NCBI RefSeq assembly: GCF_001590905.1
Contig: NZ_BCTT01000011.1
Location: 124,001 to 188,000 of the forward strand
Origin: Serratia grimesii NBRC 13537
Lineage (GTDB): Bacteria > Pseudomonadota > Gammaproteobacteria > Enterobacterales > Enterobacteriaceae
Direction: 5' to 3'
DNA: 64,000 nt
Shown here one piece after another: positions 7,453 to 17,387 of this stretch (positions within the stretch are counted from its first letter, which is position 1; every line of letters begins with the position of its first letter). Made by a program: the position numbers and the translations under genes. The notes under the pieces were generated by a model. That model had not been told where the DNA came from. It searched no databases and saw only the letters and a list, made by a program, of their open reading frames with translations.

Positions 7453-8388
7453 GTGAAAAATTTTTCAATAAAAATAGCCCGAATCGCGATCACACTGATT
7501 CTGGTCCTGCTGGGGATAATCGCTATATTCAAAGCTTGGGTGTTCTACACCGAATCCCCCTGGACGCGAGACGCCAAGTTTACCGCTGACGTAGTGGCGA
7601 TAGCCCCGGACGTCACCGGTCTGCTGACTGACGTGCCGTTAGTGGATAACCAATTGGTGAAGAAAGGGCAGGTACTGTTGGTTATCGATCAGCCGCGTTA
7701 TCAACAGGCATTGGCGGAAGCCAGCGCCGATGTTGCCTATTACCAGACGCTGGCAGCGGAAAAAAGGCGTGAAGCCGGCCGCCGCGTACGCTTAGGTGTG
7801 CAGGCGATGTCGCAAGAAGAGATCGATCAGGCGAATAACGTACTGCAGACGGTCGAACATCAGTTAGCGAAGGCCGTAGCGACACGCGAACTGGCGCAGC
7901 TGGATCTGGAACGCACCACGGTACGTGCACCCGCTGACGGCTGGATCACCAACCTGAACGTACACGCTGGCGAATACATTACACGTGGTTCAGTAGCTGT
8001 GGCGTTGGTGAAGAAAAACAGCTTCTACATTCTGGCCTATCTGGAAGAAACCAAGCTCAATGGCCTGAACAAAGGCGATCGTGCAGAGATCACCCCGTTG
8101 GGCAGTAACCGTATTATGCACGGCACCGTGGATAGCGTGGCCGCTGCCGTTAACAACAGTAGCAGCACCGTGAACAGTAAAGGGCTGGCGTCAATCGACA
8201 GTAATCTGGAATGGGTGCGTCTGGCGCAGCGCGTGCCGGTAAAAATCCTGCTGGACGACAAAGACCAATTGCACCCGTACCCGGCTGGCACCACCGCCAC
8301 GGTGGTGATCACCGGTAAGAATGATCGCGCTGTCGATAGCGGCTCACCTTTTGTGCGTTTGATGCATCGGCTGCGTGAGTTCGGTTAA
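7453..8388 (+). CDS. aaeA: AaeA, membrane-fusion subunit of aromatic-acid efflux pump
   Basis: A 311-residue HlyD/EmrA-type periplasmic adaptor. It has an N-terminal membrane anchor (residues 7-30) and a biotinyl-lipoyl-like hairpin ([19 protein letters not shown], then [19 protein letters not shown]) flanking a coiled coil at about 85-150. The beta-barrel follows ([19 protein letters not shown]). Together with AaeB it exports p-hydroxybenzoic and related aromatic carboxylic acids. It starts 7 bases after aaeX, and its stop shares one base with the aaeB start (TAATG). Confidence 0.93.
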   Translation: MKNFSIKIARIAITLILVLLGIIAIFKAWVFYTESPWTRDAKFTADVVAIAPDVTGLLTDVPLVDNQLVKKGQVLLVIDQPRYQQALAEASADVAYYQTLAAEKRREAGRRVRLGVQAMSQEEIDQANNVLQTVEHQLAKAVATRELAQLDLERTTVRAPADGWITNLNVHAGEYITRGSVAVALVKKNSFYILAYLEETKLNGLNKGDRAEITPLGSNRIMHGTVDSVAAAVNNSSSTVNSKGLASIDSNLEWVRLAQRVPVKILLDDKDQLHPYPAGTTATVVITGKNDRAVDSGSPFVRLMHRLREFG

Positions 8389-10355
8389 TGAATAACCCAA
8401 CCTTTATCCGGCTGAGATTTGCCTTCAAACTCAGTTTCGCGATTGTGTTTGCCCTGTTTGTCGGTTTCCATCTCAATTTGGAAACGCCACGCTGGTCGGC
8501 GATGACTGCCGCCATCGTGGCTGCCGGCCCGGCCTTTGCGGCGGGCGGCGAACCCTTCTCTGGTGCTATCCGCCATCGTGGTTGGTTGCGCATTATCGGT
8601 ACCTTTATCGGTTGCTTTGTCGGCTTGGTGATTATTGTCACGACGGCGCGTGCGCCGGTAGTGATGTTATTGCTGTGCTGTATCTGGGCGGGTTTCTGTA
8701 CCTGGCTGTCTTCGCTGATTAAAGTCGAAAACTCCTATGCCTGGGGATTGGCGGGCTACACCGCGCTGATCATCATCGTGACCGTCGCTAGCAGCGAATC
8801 TCACCTGTTAGAGGCACCGCAGTTTGCCATTGAGCGCTGTAGTGAGATCGTACTGGGGATCGTCAGCGCTGTGCTGGCGGATCTGCTGTTCTCACCGCGT
8901 TCAATCAAGCAGGATATCGATCGTGCGGTGGATCAACTGCTGGTGGATCAGTACCGATTGATGCAGATGTGTATTAGCAATGCCGAGAAAGAAGACATCG
9001 ACCGTGCCTGGAGCAACTTGGTGAAAAGCACCACTGCGCTGAATGGCATGCGCAGCAACTTGATGATGGAGTCATCACGTTGGCAGAAAGTGAACCGCCG
9101 CGTTCTGGCGTTGCATACGCTTTCGCTGACACTGATTACCCAGGCCTGCGAAACTTATTTAATCCTGCTGAACCACCCGGATGCGCTGAAAGAAAACGTT
9201 CGCGAGTTATTGATGGTACCGGCGGAAACGCCGCAGGAAATTCATAAACGCATGAAGTTGCTGCGGCAAGTGCTGACTACCAACCGTACCGATGAGACTT
9301 TAGTGACCATCACCAGTTGGGTGGGCGCAGCTACTCGTTACCTGCTGCTGGCCAAAGGTGTGCATACCAACAGCAGCATTAGTGTGGTGGAAGAAGGGGT
9401 GTTAAGCAGTGAGGTCGTGGTCAAACCAACCTCGGCAGAAAGACACCACGCGATGATTAACGGCCTGCGTACCTTTGTCGCAACGGCGTTTGGTAGCTTA
9501 TTGTGGTTATGGACTGGCTGGACCTCCGGCAGTGGTTTTATGGTGATCATTGCGGTGATCACTTCACTGGCGATGCGTACTCCGGCGCCGCGCATGGTGG
9601 CGATGGACTTTGTGCTGGGTATGCTGGCGGCGATCCCGGTCGGCTCACTGTTCTTTATGGTAATCCTGCCTGCAACCCAGCAAAGTATTTTACTGCTGTG
9701 TCTCAGTCTGGGCCTGCTGGCCTTCTTCATCGGTATCGAAGTGCAGAAACGGCGGTTGGGCTCACTCGGCCTGTTGGCCGGGACCATCAACATTCTGGTG
9801 CTGAGCAACCCGATGGAGTTCAACGTGACTCAGTTCCTCGACGGGGCGCTCGGTCAGTTCCTTGGCAGCTGCGTAGGCTTGATGGTGCTGTTACTGATCC
9901 GCGATAACTCACGTGAACGTACGGGGCGTACGCTGCTGAACCAGTTTGTCAGCAGTGCAGTATCGGCGTTGACCACCAAGGCGTCGCGTCGTCGGCAAAA
10001 TCATCTGCCAGCACTGTATCAGCAACTGAATCAACTGCTGATGATGTTCCCGAACGATATCGCGAAGTACCGCCTGGCGCTAAACCTGATCATCGCCCAC
10101 CAGCGTATGCAGCGAGCGGAGATACCGGCCAGCGAGGAGCTTTCAGCATTCCATAAGCAGATCCGCAATACCGCAGACCATGTTGTTTCGGCTAAAAACG
10201 ATGTGAAGCGCGCGTACTATTACGATCGACTGTTGGGTGAAATGAATGACTATCAGCAAAAACTGGTGGATTATCATGCGCCACTCAGCGTCACTGGGCC
10301 GGTAAAACGCCTGGCGGACATGTTGCATCGTTACCGCCATGCGTTGATCGACTGA
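8388..10355 (+). CDS. aaeB: AaeB, FUSC-family efflux transporter
   Basis: The 655-residue inner-membrane pump of the aromatic-acid efflux system, the same size as E. coli AaeB. It has the FUSC layout: five to six helices near residues 10-160, a long cytoplasmic segment (about 170-345), a second helical bundle (about 355-490) and a C-terminal cytoplasmic domain. The motif around [18 protein letters not shown] is typical. It acts with the AaeA adaptor as a relief valve for p-hydroxybenzoate-type acids. Translation is coupled to aaeA by the 1-base overlap. Confidence 0.94.
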   Translation: MNNPTFIRLRFAFKLSFAIVFALFVGFHLNLETPRWSAMTAAIVAAGPAFAAGGEPFSGAIRHRGWLRIIGTFIGCFVGLVIIVTTARAPVVMLLLCCIWAGFCTWLSSLIKVENSYAWGLAGYTALIIIVTVASSESHLLEAPQFAIERCSEIVLGIVSAVLADLLFSPRSIKQDIDRAVDQLLVDQYRLMQMCISNAEKEDIDRAWSNLVKSTTALNGMRSNLMMESSRWQKVNRRVLALHTLSLTLITQACETYLILLNHPDALKENVRELLMVPAETPQEIHKRMKLLRQVLTTNRTDETLVTITSWVGAATRYLLLAKGVHTNSSISVVEEGVLSSEVVVKPTSAERHHAMINGLRTFVATAFGSLLWLWTGWTSGSGFMVIIAVITSLAMRTPAPRMVAMDFVLGMLAAIPVGSLFFMVILPATQQSILLLCLSLGLLAFFIGIEVQKRRLGSLGLLAGTINILVLSNPMEFNVTQFLDGALGQFLGSCVGLMVLLLIRDNSRERTGRTLLNQFVSSAVSALTTKASRRRQNHLPALYQQLNQLLMMFPNDIAKYRLALNLIIAHQRMQRAEIPASEELSAFHKQIRNTADHVVSAKNDVKRAYYYDRLLGEMNDYQQKLVDYHAPLSVTGPVKRLADMLHRYRHALID

Positions 10356-10599
10356 CACGCCAAATGCCCCTCCCGGGGCTATACTTGCCAAAGATGACCC
10401 TGTTTCGGAGTTGCACTGAGTGCCAGACGCGCTGCAAAATGGCATGATTAGCATGAATGGGTGATGCAAGTTGTTGGGTGCGGTTTCCCCTGAAGTGAAA
10501 ACGTTATATGACAGTCATCTCTGCTTCATCCTTTTCATCTATAAATCCAACTAGCATGGGTGCTGATGCACCCCTGTCTGCCATAATTCAGGGACAGCA

Positions 10600-11049
10600 A
10601 TGAATAAGCGGATCCTCGTGGCGATAGTTATCGCCGTTGTGATAGCCGGTTTTAGCGCACTGCGCGGTACCGATAGGGTGATTGCCAACGTGCCGGCGGT
10701 GGCTGAAGGTCAGAGTATTGACCAACTGACGCAGCAGAAAAGGGTGGTGAGTTACCTGCAGCAGCATCAGCGGCTGCCGGACTATTACATCACCAAGAAG
10801 CAGGCGCGTGAACAGGGGTGGGATGCACGTAACGGGAATTTGTGTTCGGTGCTGCCGGGCAAGGCCATTGGCGGTGACCGTTTCTCAAACCGTGAAGGGC
10901 AACTGCCTACCGCCCGTAGCCGAGTATGGCGCGAAGCGGATATCAATTATCAATGCGGCCGGCGCGGTGCCGATCGCTTGCTGTATTCCAGCGACGGCCT
11001 GATTTTTGTCACGCGTGACCATTATAAAAACTTCATTCGGGTGGAGTGA
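10600..11049 (+). CDS. secreted barnase-type ribonuclease
   Basis: A 149-residue guanyl-preferring RNase of the N1/T1 (barnase) family with an N-terminal hydrophobic segment (residues 4-19) that looks like a signal peptide or anchor. Against Bacillus barnase the alignment is ungapped from YITK to the end with a constant offset of 39. All key residues are present: Lys66 (K27), Arg98 (R59), Glu112 (E73, general base), Arg122 (R83), Arg126 (R87) and His141 (H102, general acid). Cys82 and Cys119 are extra and could form a disulfide in the periplasm. The barstar gene follows 5 bases after the stop. The protein looks fully active. Confidence 0.92.
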   Translation: MNKRILVAIVIAVVIAGFSALRGTDRVIANVPAVAEGQSIDQLTQQKRVVSYLQQHQRLPDYYITKKQAREQGWDARNGNLCSVLPGKAIGGDRFSNREGQLPTARSRVWREADINYQCGRRGADRLLYSSDGLIFVTRDHYKNFIRVE

Positions 11050-11054
11050 GCTTG

Positions 11055-11354
11055 ATGGCAAAAGTAGAGTTCGATTTTAATCAGATTAACGATTTGCCGG
11101 CGTTCTACCGCGACTTTGCACATAAGTTTGCGCTGGATGAGGCGTTTGGCGCCAATCTGGATGCACTGTGGGACGTGGTAACCGCGGACATCGGCTTGCC
11201 GGTTGAGATTGAGTTTACCCATCTCAACGCCCGCAGCAAACGTCGTTTTGGCGCGATTATTCTTCTGTTTGAAGAGGCGGAAGAAGAGTTGGAAGGTAGC
11301 CTGCGTTTCAATATTCGTGAAAGCAGCGGTGAACCTGCACATCACCGGGGATGA
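11055..11354 (+). CDS. yhcO: barstar-family ribonuclease inhibitor
   Basis: A 99-residue cytosolic protein homologous to E. coli YhcO and to barstar. FGANLDALWDVV carries the two barstar aspartates (D35 and D39 equivalents), and LLFEEAEEELEG is the acidic C-terminal helix. The start at 11055 has GGAG 8-11 bases upstream; GTG and TTG starts slightly upstream are possible. Encoded immediately after the barnase, it should protect the cytoplasm from enzyme that fails to be exported. E. coli keeps a barstar at the corresponding place beside aaeB. Confidence 0.9.
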   Translation: MAKVEFDFNQINDLPAFYRDFAHKFALDEAFGANLDALWDVVTADIGLPVEIEFTHLNARSKRRFGAIILLFEEAEEELEGSLRFNIRESSGEPAHHRG

Positions 11355-11375
11355 ACTGGGTTCATCCCGTGGTGA
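11342..11375. terminator. bidirectional hairpin between barstar and yjgA
   Basis: TCACC.GGGATGAA (from 11342) pairs with TTCATCCCGTGGTGA (11361-11375) around a 5-base loop. It lies between convergent genes and overlaps the barstar stop. Long stem, no strong T-tract. Confidence 0.55.
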
Positions 11376-11384
11376 CGGCGGCGA

Positions 11385-11933
11385 TCATTCGGCGGTCTCG
11401 GCCAGATCACGCAGATACTGGAAGATTTGACGGTAAGCTTTCGGCGGCTTGTTAGCGGCTTTCTCTTTCTGTGCGTTACGCACCAGTGAGCGCAGCTGCT
11501 GACGATCGGCATCTGGATACAGCGCCAGAATAGGCGGGATCGCATCATCGCCTTCTTCTACCAGGCGGTCGCGCAGCACTTCCAGCTTATGGAACAGCGA
11601 AACCTGTTGGTTATGGCGGTTCTTCAGTTTGTCGAGCGCGGTTTGGATCGGCTCTACATCGCGGGCACGCAGCATTTTGCCAATCAGTTGCAGCTGACGG
11701 CGGCGGCCTTCTTTTTTGATCTTCTGCGCCAGTTCAATCGCGGTGCGTAAATCTTCGTCCAGCGGGATGCGGTCCAGGGCGTTTTTACCCAGCTCGACCA
11801 GTTCGACGCCCAGATCTTTCAGCGCTTCGGCATCACGTTTAATTTCACTTTTACTGACCCAGATAATCTCGTCATCTTCCTCGTCAATGTTCTCCGGGAC
11901 ATCGTCGAGCCAGTCTTCAGGCTGTTTGTTCAT
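11385..11933 (-). CDS. darP: DarP (YjgA), ribosome-associated assembly factor
   Basis: 182 residues, strongly similar to E. coli YjgA over its whole length. It has an acidic N terminus ([20 protein letters not shown]), a charged helical body ([30 protein letters not shown]) and a conserved C-terminal [19 protein letters not shown]. The E. coli protein associates with the late 50S precursor and promotes peptidyl-transferase-centre maturation. The gene is divergent from pmbA, as in other Enterobacterales. Confidence 0.93.
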   Translation of the reverse strand: MNKQPEDWLDDVPENIDEEDDEIIWVSKSEIKRDAEALKDLGVELVELGKNALDRIPLDEDLRTAIELAQKIKKEGRRRQLQLIGKMLRARDVEPIQTALDKLKNRHNQQVSLFHKLEVLRDRLVEEGDDAIPPILALYPDADRQQLRSLVRNAQKEKAANKPPKAYRQIFQYLRDLAETAE

Positions 11934-12110
11934 GGTAGGCTCCGTTAAAAAGAGGCTAATCCTAACAGGTTGCCGGCTTTATGCGAAATTCCACGCGGTT
12001 CCTGTTAGACTCAAAAGTATAAATCACATGATTTTTGCGCGTGACTCCACGCGCAACCACGCCGCCACGGCACTTTTCTCAACGATTTTCTGATTAAGTA
12101 TGGCAGATTG

Positions 12111-13451
12111 ATGAAAGTAGTCACTCAAGTTGCAGAACAGCGCAAGGCGCTGGAACAGGCCGTTTCACAGGCTTTGGAACTGGCACGCGCCGGCTCCGAT
12201 GCGGCAGAAGTTGCCGTGACCAAATCTACCGGTATCAGCGTCAGCACCCGCTTCGGCGAGGTGGAGAACGTTGAGTTCAACAGCGATGGTGCGTTGGGCA
12301 TTACTGTTTATCACCAACAGCGTAAAGGCAGTGCGTCTTCTACCGATCTCAGCCCGGATGCGATTGCGCGTACTGTGCAGGCAGCACTGGATATCGCCCG
12401 TTATACCTCGGTGGATCCTAACGCCGGCCCGGCAGAAAAAGATCTACTGGCGTTTGACGCACCGGATCTGGATCTGTTCCACCCAGAGGAACTGGACGCA
12501 GAGCGCGGTATCGAACTGGCTGCACGAGCCGAACAGGCGTCACTGGCCGCAGACAAACGTATTACCAATACCGAAGGGGGCAGTTTTAACAGCCACTATG
12601 GTATCAAGGTGTTCGGCAACAGCCACGGCATGTTGCAAAGTTACTGTTCCAGCCGGCATTCACTGTCTAGCTGCGTCATTGCGGAACAGGATGGTGATAT
12701 GGAGCGTGATTACGCTTACACCATTGGCCGCGCGATGGGCGATCTGGAAAGCCCGGAATGGGTCGGGCAGGAATGTGCCCGTCGCACGCTGTTACGCCTG
12801 GCACCGCGTAAGCTGTCAACCATGACCGCACCGGTATTGTTTGCCTCTGAAGTCGCAACGGGGTTGTTCGGGCATTTGGTCGGTGCCATCAGTGGGAGCA
12901 GTGTTTACCGAAAATCCACTTATCTGTTGGATTCTTTGGGCAAACAAATCCTGCCGGACTGGCTGACTATCGAAGAGCACCCGCATTTGCTAAAAGGGCT
13001 GGCCTCTACGCCGTTCGACAGCGAGGGTGTCCGTACCCAACGCCGCGACATTGTCAAAGATGGCGTGTTGCAAACCTGGCTGATGACCAGCTATTCGGCG
13101 CGTAAGCTGGGTATGCACAGTACCGGCCATGCGGGCGGTATCCACAATTGGCGGATCAAAGGGCAGGGTAATGACTTTGCCGGTATGTTGAAGCAGTTGG
13201 GCACCGGTTTGGTGGTTACCGAACTGATGGGCCAGGGGGTCAGCGGCATTACCGGCGACTATTCTCGCGGTGCTGCGGGTTTCTGGGTAGAAAACGGCGA
13301 GATCCAATATCCGGTCAGCGAGATCACTATCGCGGGTAACCTGAAGGATATGTTGCGTAACATCGTCAGCGTGGGTAGCGATATCGAAACCCGCAGTAAC
13401 ATCCAGTGCGGTTCTGTGTTGTTGCCGGACATGAAAATCGCCGGTCAGTAA
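12111..13451 (+). CDS. pmbA: PmbA/TldE, metalloprotease partner subunit
   Basis: A 446-residue TldE (PmbA) protein. With TldD it forms a heterodimeric metalloprotease that processes microcin B17 precursor and degrades CcdA; in that pair TldD carries the zinc site. Conserved stretches include [60 protein letters not shown] and the C-terminal [20 protein letters not shown] at 12111 is preferred to the TTG codon just before it. tldD is not in this window. The neighbours darP and cybC match the conserved synteny. Confidence 0.94.
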   Translation: MKVVTQVAEQRKALEQAVSQALELARAGSDAAEVAVTKSTGISVSTRFGEVENVEFNSDGALGITVYHQQRKGSASSTDLSPDAIARTVQAALDIARYTSVDPNAGPAEKDLLAFDAPDLDLFHPEELDAERGIELAARAEQASLAADKRITNTEGGSFNSHYGIKVFGNSHGMLQSYCSSRHSLSSCVIAEQDGDMERDYAYTIGRAMGDLESPEWVGQECARRTLLRLAPRKLSTMTAPVLFASEVATGLFGHLVGAISGSSVYRKSTYLLDSLGKQILPDWLTIEEHPHLLKGLASTPFDSEGVRTQRRDIVKDGVLQTWLMTSYSARKLGMHSTGHAGGIHNWRIKGQGNDFAGMLKQLGTGLVVTELMGQGVSGITGDYSRGAAGFWVENGEIQYPVSEITIAGNLKDMLRNIVSVGSDIETRSNIQCGSVLLPDMKIAGQ

Positions 13452-13460
13452 TGTTTACCA

Positions 13461-13486
13461 CGGCTGGCCGCTCCGGTTGCCAGCCG
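13461..13486 (+). terminator. probable pmbA terminator
   Basis: CGGCTGGC (13461-13468) pairs with GCCAGCCG (13479-13486) 10 bases after the pmbA stop, followed by pyrimidine-rich TCTCACTTCCCTTT. Confidence 0.55.
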
Positions 13487-13603
13487 TCTCACTTCCCTTT
13501 CCCCCGTTTTAACCTTGCTTACAAATCTTCGGTTTCGGTTTTCACTTCACTTGCCTATGGTTAGGCTGGGTCAAATAAAACAATAACTGGAAGGTGAGCA
13601 AGC

Positions 13604-13990
13604 ATGTCGAACAAACTGAAAGCGCTTATGGCATTGACGCTGCTGGGTGCCAGTTCACTGGCTGTCGCAGCCGATCTGGCCGACGATATGGATACCATAT
13701 CGGGCAATTACAAAACGGTGCTGAGCACCGACTCCACGGACACAATGAAGCAAAGCTTGCAGAATATGCGTGCCGCTGCCGTAGATGCGAAGCAAAGTAA
13801 GCCACCAAAAATGGAAGATAAAGCGGCCAACAGCCCGGAGATAAAAGATTTCCATCACGGTTTGGATACGCTGATCGGCCAGATAGATCAATCGCTGGCG
13901 CTGGCTAATCAAGGCAAACTGGCCGAAGCCAAGCAAGTTGCGCAGGGCTTCAAGCAAACCCGCGACGTCAATCATAAGAAATTCCGCTAA
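13604..13990 (+). CDS. cybC: periplasmic cytochrome b562
   Basis: 128 residues with a clear signal peptide (LGASSLAVA/ADL, cleavage after Ala22). The mature 106-residue four-helix bundle has Met7 (Met29 of the precursor) and His102 (His124) at exactly the positions of the axial haem ligands of E. coli cytochrome b562. RAAAVDAKQSKPPKMEDK and SPEIKDFHHGLDTLIGQID are conserved. No CxxCH is present, so haem is bound non-covalently. The physiological electron partner is unknown. The stop overlaps the stop of the convergent AraC gene. Confidence 0.93.
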   Translation: MSNKLKALMALTLLGASSLAVAADLADDMDTISGNYKTVLSTDSTDTMKQSLQNMRAAAVDAKQSKPPKMEDKAANSPEIKDFHHGLDTLIGQIDQSLALANQGKLAEAKQVAQGFKQTRDVNHKKFR

Positions 13991-14772
13991 GTCTTTTCGC
14001 GCCGTTCTGATGTCAGATAGCAGGACGGCGCTTGCCCCAGCACGCGTCGAAACATGGTTGCAAACGCCGCGCTGCTTTCATAACCCAATTCCAGAGCTAC
14101 CTGCGTCACGCTGCTACCTTCGGCCAGTCGGGCCAATGCCAATACCACGCAGGCTCGTTGGCGCCATTGTGAAAATGACATGCCGGTTTGAGTGCGGAAC
14201 AGGCGGCTGAAGCTACGGATACTCATGTACAGGCGTGCGGCCCATTCCTGCGGTGAGTCGTGGGCGTCAGGTTGTTGCAGGAAACGTTGGCACAGTTCAC
14301 CCAACCGTGGGTCAGCAGGCAGCGGGATATGCAGGGGCAAGGACTGCAGATGAGCGAGCTCATGTAACAACAGACTAACCAGCGCGCCATCCCGGCCCTG
14401 TGGGTCGTATTCCAGAGGCATATCGACGGCTGCCATCAACAGTTGGCGCATGAGTGGCGTCACGCTAACCACTTGGCAAACCTGCGGTTGAGCGGGCAGT
14501 AGAGCCGTCGGCTCAATGTAGAGGCTCCGAGTAGTGACACCGACCATTCTGACCTCATGCGGCATTTGCGGTGGCAACCACACCGCCCGCTGCGGCGGCA
14601 CAATCCAATTCCCCTGGCGGGTAAATACGTGCATCACACCGGTCGCGCCATACAGGAGTTGGGCGCGGCGGTGACTGTGCATGGGCAGCAGATGGCCTGA
14701 TGGATAATCGGTGCCGATGGCGATCACTGGCCTTGGCACGTGGTCGAGGTCATCTATACGTACGTTGCGCAT
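13987..14772 (-). CDS. AraC-family regulator with cupin sensor domain
   Basis: 261 residues: an N-terminal cupin-like effector domain (about 10-120; HLLPMHSHRRAQLLYGATG) and a C-terminal double HTH (about 160-255; LYMSIRSFSRLFRTQTGMSF, VTQVALELGYESSAAFATMF). The architecture is that of NimR/YeaM-type regulators, which control adjacent exporter genes. It is transcribed away from the FAD-enzyme/formyltransferase/exporter operon across 282 bases, making it the likely regulator of that operon (inference from divergence). Its 3' end overlaps cybC by four bases. Confidence 0.88.
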   Translation of the reverse strand: MRNVRIDDLDHVPRPVIAIGTDYPSGHLLPMHSHRRAQLLYGATGVMHVFTRQGNWIVPPQRAVWLPPQMPHEVRMVGVTTRSLYIEPTALLPAQPQVCQVVSVTPLMRQLLMAAVDMPLEYDPQGRDGALVSLLLHELAHLQSLPLHIPLPADPRLGELCQRFLQQPDAHDSPQEWAARLYMSIRSFSRLFRTQTGMSFSQWRQRACVVLALARLAEGSSVTQVALELGYESSAAFATMFRRVLGQAPSCYLTSERREKT

Positions 14773-15054
14773 AAGCCCTATCGTTGAGCATGTTGGCCGA
14801 AATGCAATGATAGTTGGCCTTTCATATAAAGCAAGCCAATCGTCGTCGCTTTACTATCAAGGAAGAGAAATAACGCTGCCTTGGCAGTGAGATATTTTTA
14901 TTGTTGATTGAACCCTCTTATTTTAAACGCCGGGGCAGGACGAGTTATCTCGTCTGCACAATACAAGAAGTTAATAAGGAATAAGTTGTCTTTTTATTCC
15001 AACACCTGAAGCAATAGTTCTTCTTTTAATGCTGTGACTATAAGGTGATATTTC

Positions 15055-16509
15055 ATGTGTAAGATCGGTGTGATTGGTGGTGGGGCGGCTGGCATTTCCT
15101 TTGTTTACAATTTCATTAAGAATAAGTCTGTTAATAATTGCAATAAACATCTTTCGCTGAAGGTTTTTGACAAGCAAGGTTTTAACGGGGGCATGGCTTA
15201 CAGCAGCGATTTCGATAGTCATATTTTAAATATGACGCCGGAGAACATGTCGGCAGATATTTTTGATCGTGCGCACTTTTCAGATTGGATCACTATGCAT
15301 TTTCCTCGCTACACTAAAGACCGTTATCCACCGCGTTGGCTCTATAAAGAGTATCTCGATTTTATCCGTGATATGTCGGTCTTTATGGCGGCCGACAGCA
15401 ACGTCACACTGAATTTCATTACCGCTGAAGTTGAGGAAATCGGCCCGCATCCTGCGGGATATTTGTTGACCGCAGCTGGTGGGATTGCAGAGCAGATGGA
15501 TGCGTTGGTGCTGTGCTCGGGGCATAATGAAGCGGAAAGTCTGTATCCCATTGATGGCGTGATTTCTTATCAGGCGAATCGAGATCTTCCTGCTATTAAC
15601 CCTGTTTCAGCAATTGGCGTGATTGGCTGTAGCCTAACGGCGATAGATGCCATTATTGAACTGATTGAGCGGGTGGGGGCGAGTAATATTTCGGCTTTGT
15701 CGCGTTCCGGATTGTTTCCCAGCGTACAACCTGCGCTGATGCGTGCACCGCCGCCAGAATTTAAGCAGCGATTGACCCGCTTTGTTGCCGACCATAACTA
15801 TATCGATGCGCATCAGTTAGTTCACATGATTAATGCGGCACTGGAGCAATACTATCCTGGGCCAGAGCGGCTGACGGTATTGTCCTCTATGGGCACCGGT
15901 AGAGATTGTTATCGTGACCTGGCTGAAAGCCTCGACCGGGCACGTTTTGCCCGTGAGCATATCTGTAGCTACCTGGCCGCGATCCATCCTGCAGTGTGTG
16001 AAGCCTGGGTTAAAATGGATGAAAATAATCGACAAGTATTTATGCGCTTTTATAACTCTTCCTGGATGCGCAATCGGCACGCTATGCCATTAAAGAATGC
16101 TTATAAAATTATCACCGGATTAGAGTGCCAACGCTTACGCGCCTTTGGCGGCGTGGTAAATATTGAGAAGGATAATCAAGGGTTCAACGCTTTCTGCCAC
16201 AATGCGACGGTACATACTCAATATTTACTTAATTGTACTGCCCCTTCATACCAAATGAAGCCAAACCGGTTAAATGGCACTCTGCTTCAAGGTGGACTGG
16301 TGCAGGAAAATATATTTGGTGGTGTGAAATGTAACCCTCTCACGCTTAAAGTCCCAGATGAACAGGGAAATGAACAAAACCTGTACTCTCTTGGCGCTCC
16401 TGCCAAAGGTGATCTTTTTTATACCTCGGCAATGGAATCCATTACCCGAGATATCAGCAAAATAGTTTTCAATAACAGCATATTTAATACAAAGAAGGCG
16501 ATAGTATGA
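15055..16509 (+). CDS. FAD/NAD(P)-binding oxidoreductase (NAD_binding_9 type)
   Basis: A 484-residue cytosolic protein with an N-terminal dinucleotide fold: GVIGGGAAG with Gly8/10/13. GGMAYSSDFDSHILNM follows, and a second Rossmann-like motif, AIGVIGCSLTAIDAI, lies near residues 186-200. This is the pattern of the FAD-NAD(P)-binding family that includes YdhS and flavin-dependent N-hydroxylase-like enzymes. The substrate is unknown. AAGGTG precedes the start. The stop overlaps the next gene by four bases, so it is translationally coupled to a formyltransferase-fold enzyme. The gene is noticeably more AT-rich than the flanking backbone genes. Confidence 0.8.
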   Translation: MCKIGVIGGGAAGISFVYNFIKNKSVNNCNKHLSLKVFDKQGFNGGMAYSSDFDSHILNMTPENMSADIFDRAHFSDWITMHFPRYTKDRYPPRWLYKEYLDFIRDMSVFMAADSNVTLNFITAEVEEIGPHPAGYLLTAAGGIAEQMDALVLCSGHNEAESLYPIDGVISYQANRDLPAINPVSAIGVIGCSLTAIDAIIELIERVGASNISALSRSGLFPSVQPALMRAPPPEFKQRLTRFVADHNYIDAHQLVHMINAALEQYYPGPERLTVLSSMGTGRDCYRDLAESLDRARFAREHICSYLAAIHPAVCEAWVKMDENNRQVFMRFYNSSWMRNRHAMPLKNAYKIITGLECQRLRAFGGVVNIEKDNQGFNAFCHNATVHTQYLLNCTAPSYQMKPNRLNGTLLQGGLVQENIFGGVKCNPLTLKVPDEQGNEQNLYSLGAPAKGDLFYTSAMESITRDISKIVFNNSIFNTKKAIV

Positions 16510-17387
16510 AAAACGTAGCGCTATTTGTTGGCAACGATATTTTTTCCTGGCTGGCATGTCAGGATGTTATTAGCGCCTTAAACAAGGAATGTGCCTTTAC
16601 GGTTTATTTTCCATTGGTGAAAGCATCGCGCCGTTTCCAAGAGCCGGCTGTGCGGCAACTTGGCCTCTATGAACGCCAGGTACTGAATGACTTTGTTTTT
16701 CCCTTTGTCACCCGACATGCTGATATTTGCCAGGGCGCTTATCAGGCTCCGCAGGTTTTCCTGGCGGGCTCAGCAGTAAAGGCCCACCGTATTGCTGATA
16801 TTAATGATGCAACTTTTATCAGCAGTTTGGGCAATATGGATGCGGTCATTTCATTGCGTTGTTATCAGAAATTCTCTGCAGATTATGTGCGGGCTTTCAG
16901 CCAGCGCGGTAAATTGCTGTGGAATCTTCATCCGGGGGATTTGCCACATTACCGCGGTGTCATGACACTGTTCCGCGCTATGGTCAACGGCGAGAAAAAC
17001 TGTGCATTGACGCTGCATGAAATGGATGAGCAGTGGGATGCAGGCCCGGTGATCGCCCGCCAGTCGGCTGAACTGCGCTATGACCTTTCATTTTTGGAAA
17101 ACATGATACTGCTGGGGTGCCGCTCTGGGGCATTTTTAGCGCACCATTTGATACGGGCGGATGAGCGGGAAGCGATAACCGTTGAGCTACAGGGCGACTA
17201 CCGTTACTGGGGATTTCCGGACGCACACTCTTTGGCGCAGGCCGAGGCGCTTGGGATTGAACTGATCGACCATGATGCAATTCGCCGCCATTATCTGTCT
17301 CTGTTTGTGGGTGATGAGTTCCATGAACTGGCGGGCCAGTTCGCTGCTGGTTTCGATGATTTCATTCGGGCGCATAGCCATGATTGA
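16506..17387 (+). CDS. formyltransferase-fold enzyme (FMT/PurN superfamily)
   Basis: A 293-residue protein with a formyl-transferase catalytic core. LWNLHPGDLPHYRGVMTLFR provides Asn140 and His142, and QWDAGPVI provides Asp178. The Asn-x-His and 36-residue His-to-Asp spacing is the same as in PurN (Asn106, His108, Asp144), so 10-formyl-THF-dependent transfer to an amine or hydroxylamine is plausible. The first 110 residues are divergent from PurN and Fmt. Pairing with a flavin enzyme recalls hydroxylamine-formylating siderophore enzymes, but the acceptor is unknown. It overlaps its upstream neighbour by 4 bases and its downstream one by 8. Confidence 0.8.
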   Translation: MKNVALFVGNDIFSWLACQDVISALNKECAFTVYFPLVKASRRFQEPAVRQLGLYERQVLNDFVFPFVTRHADICQGAYQAPQVFLAGSAVKAHRIADINDATFISSLGNMDAVISLRCYQKFSADYVRAFSQRGKLLWNLHPGDLPHYRGVMTLFRAMVNGEKNCALTLHEMDEQWDAGPVIARQSAELRYDLSFLENMILLGCRSGAFLAHHLIRADEREAITVELQGDYRYWGFPDAHSLAQAEALGIELIDHDAIRRHYLSLFVGDEFHELAGQFAAGFDDFIRAHSHD

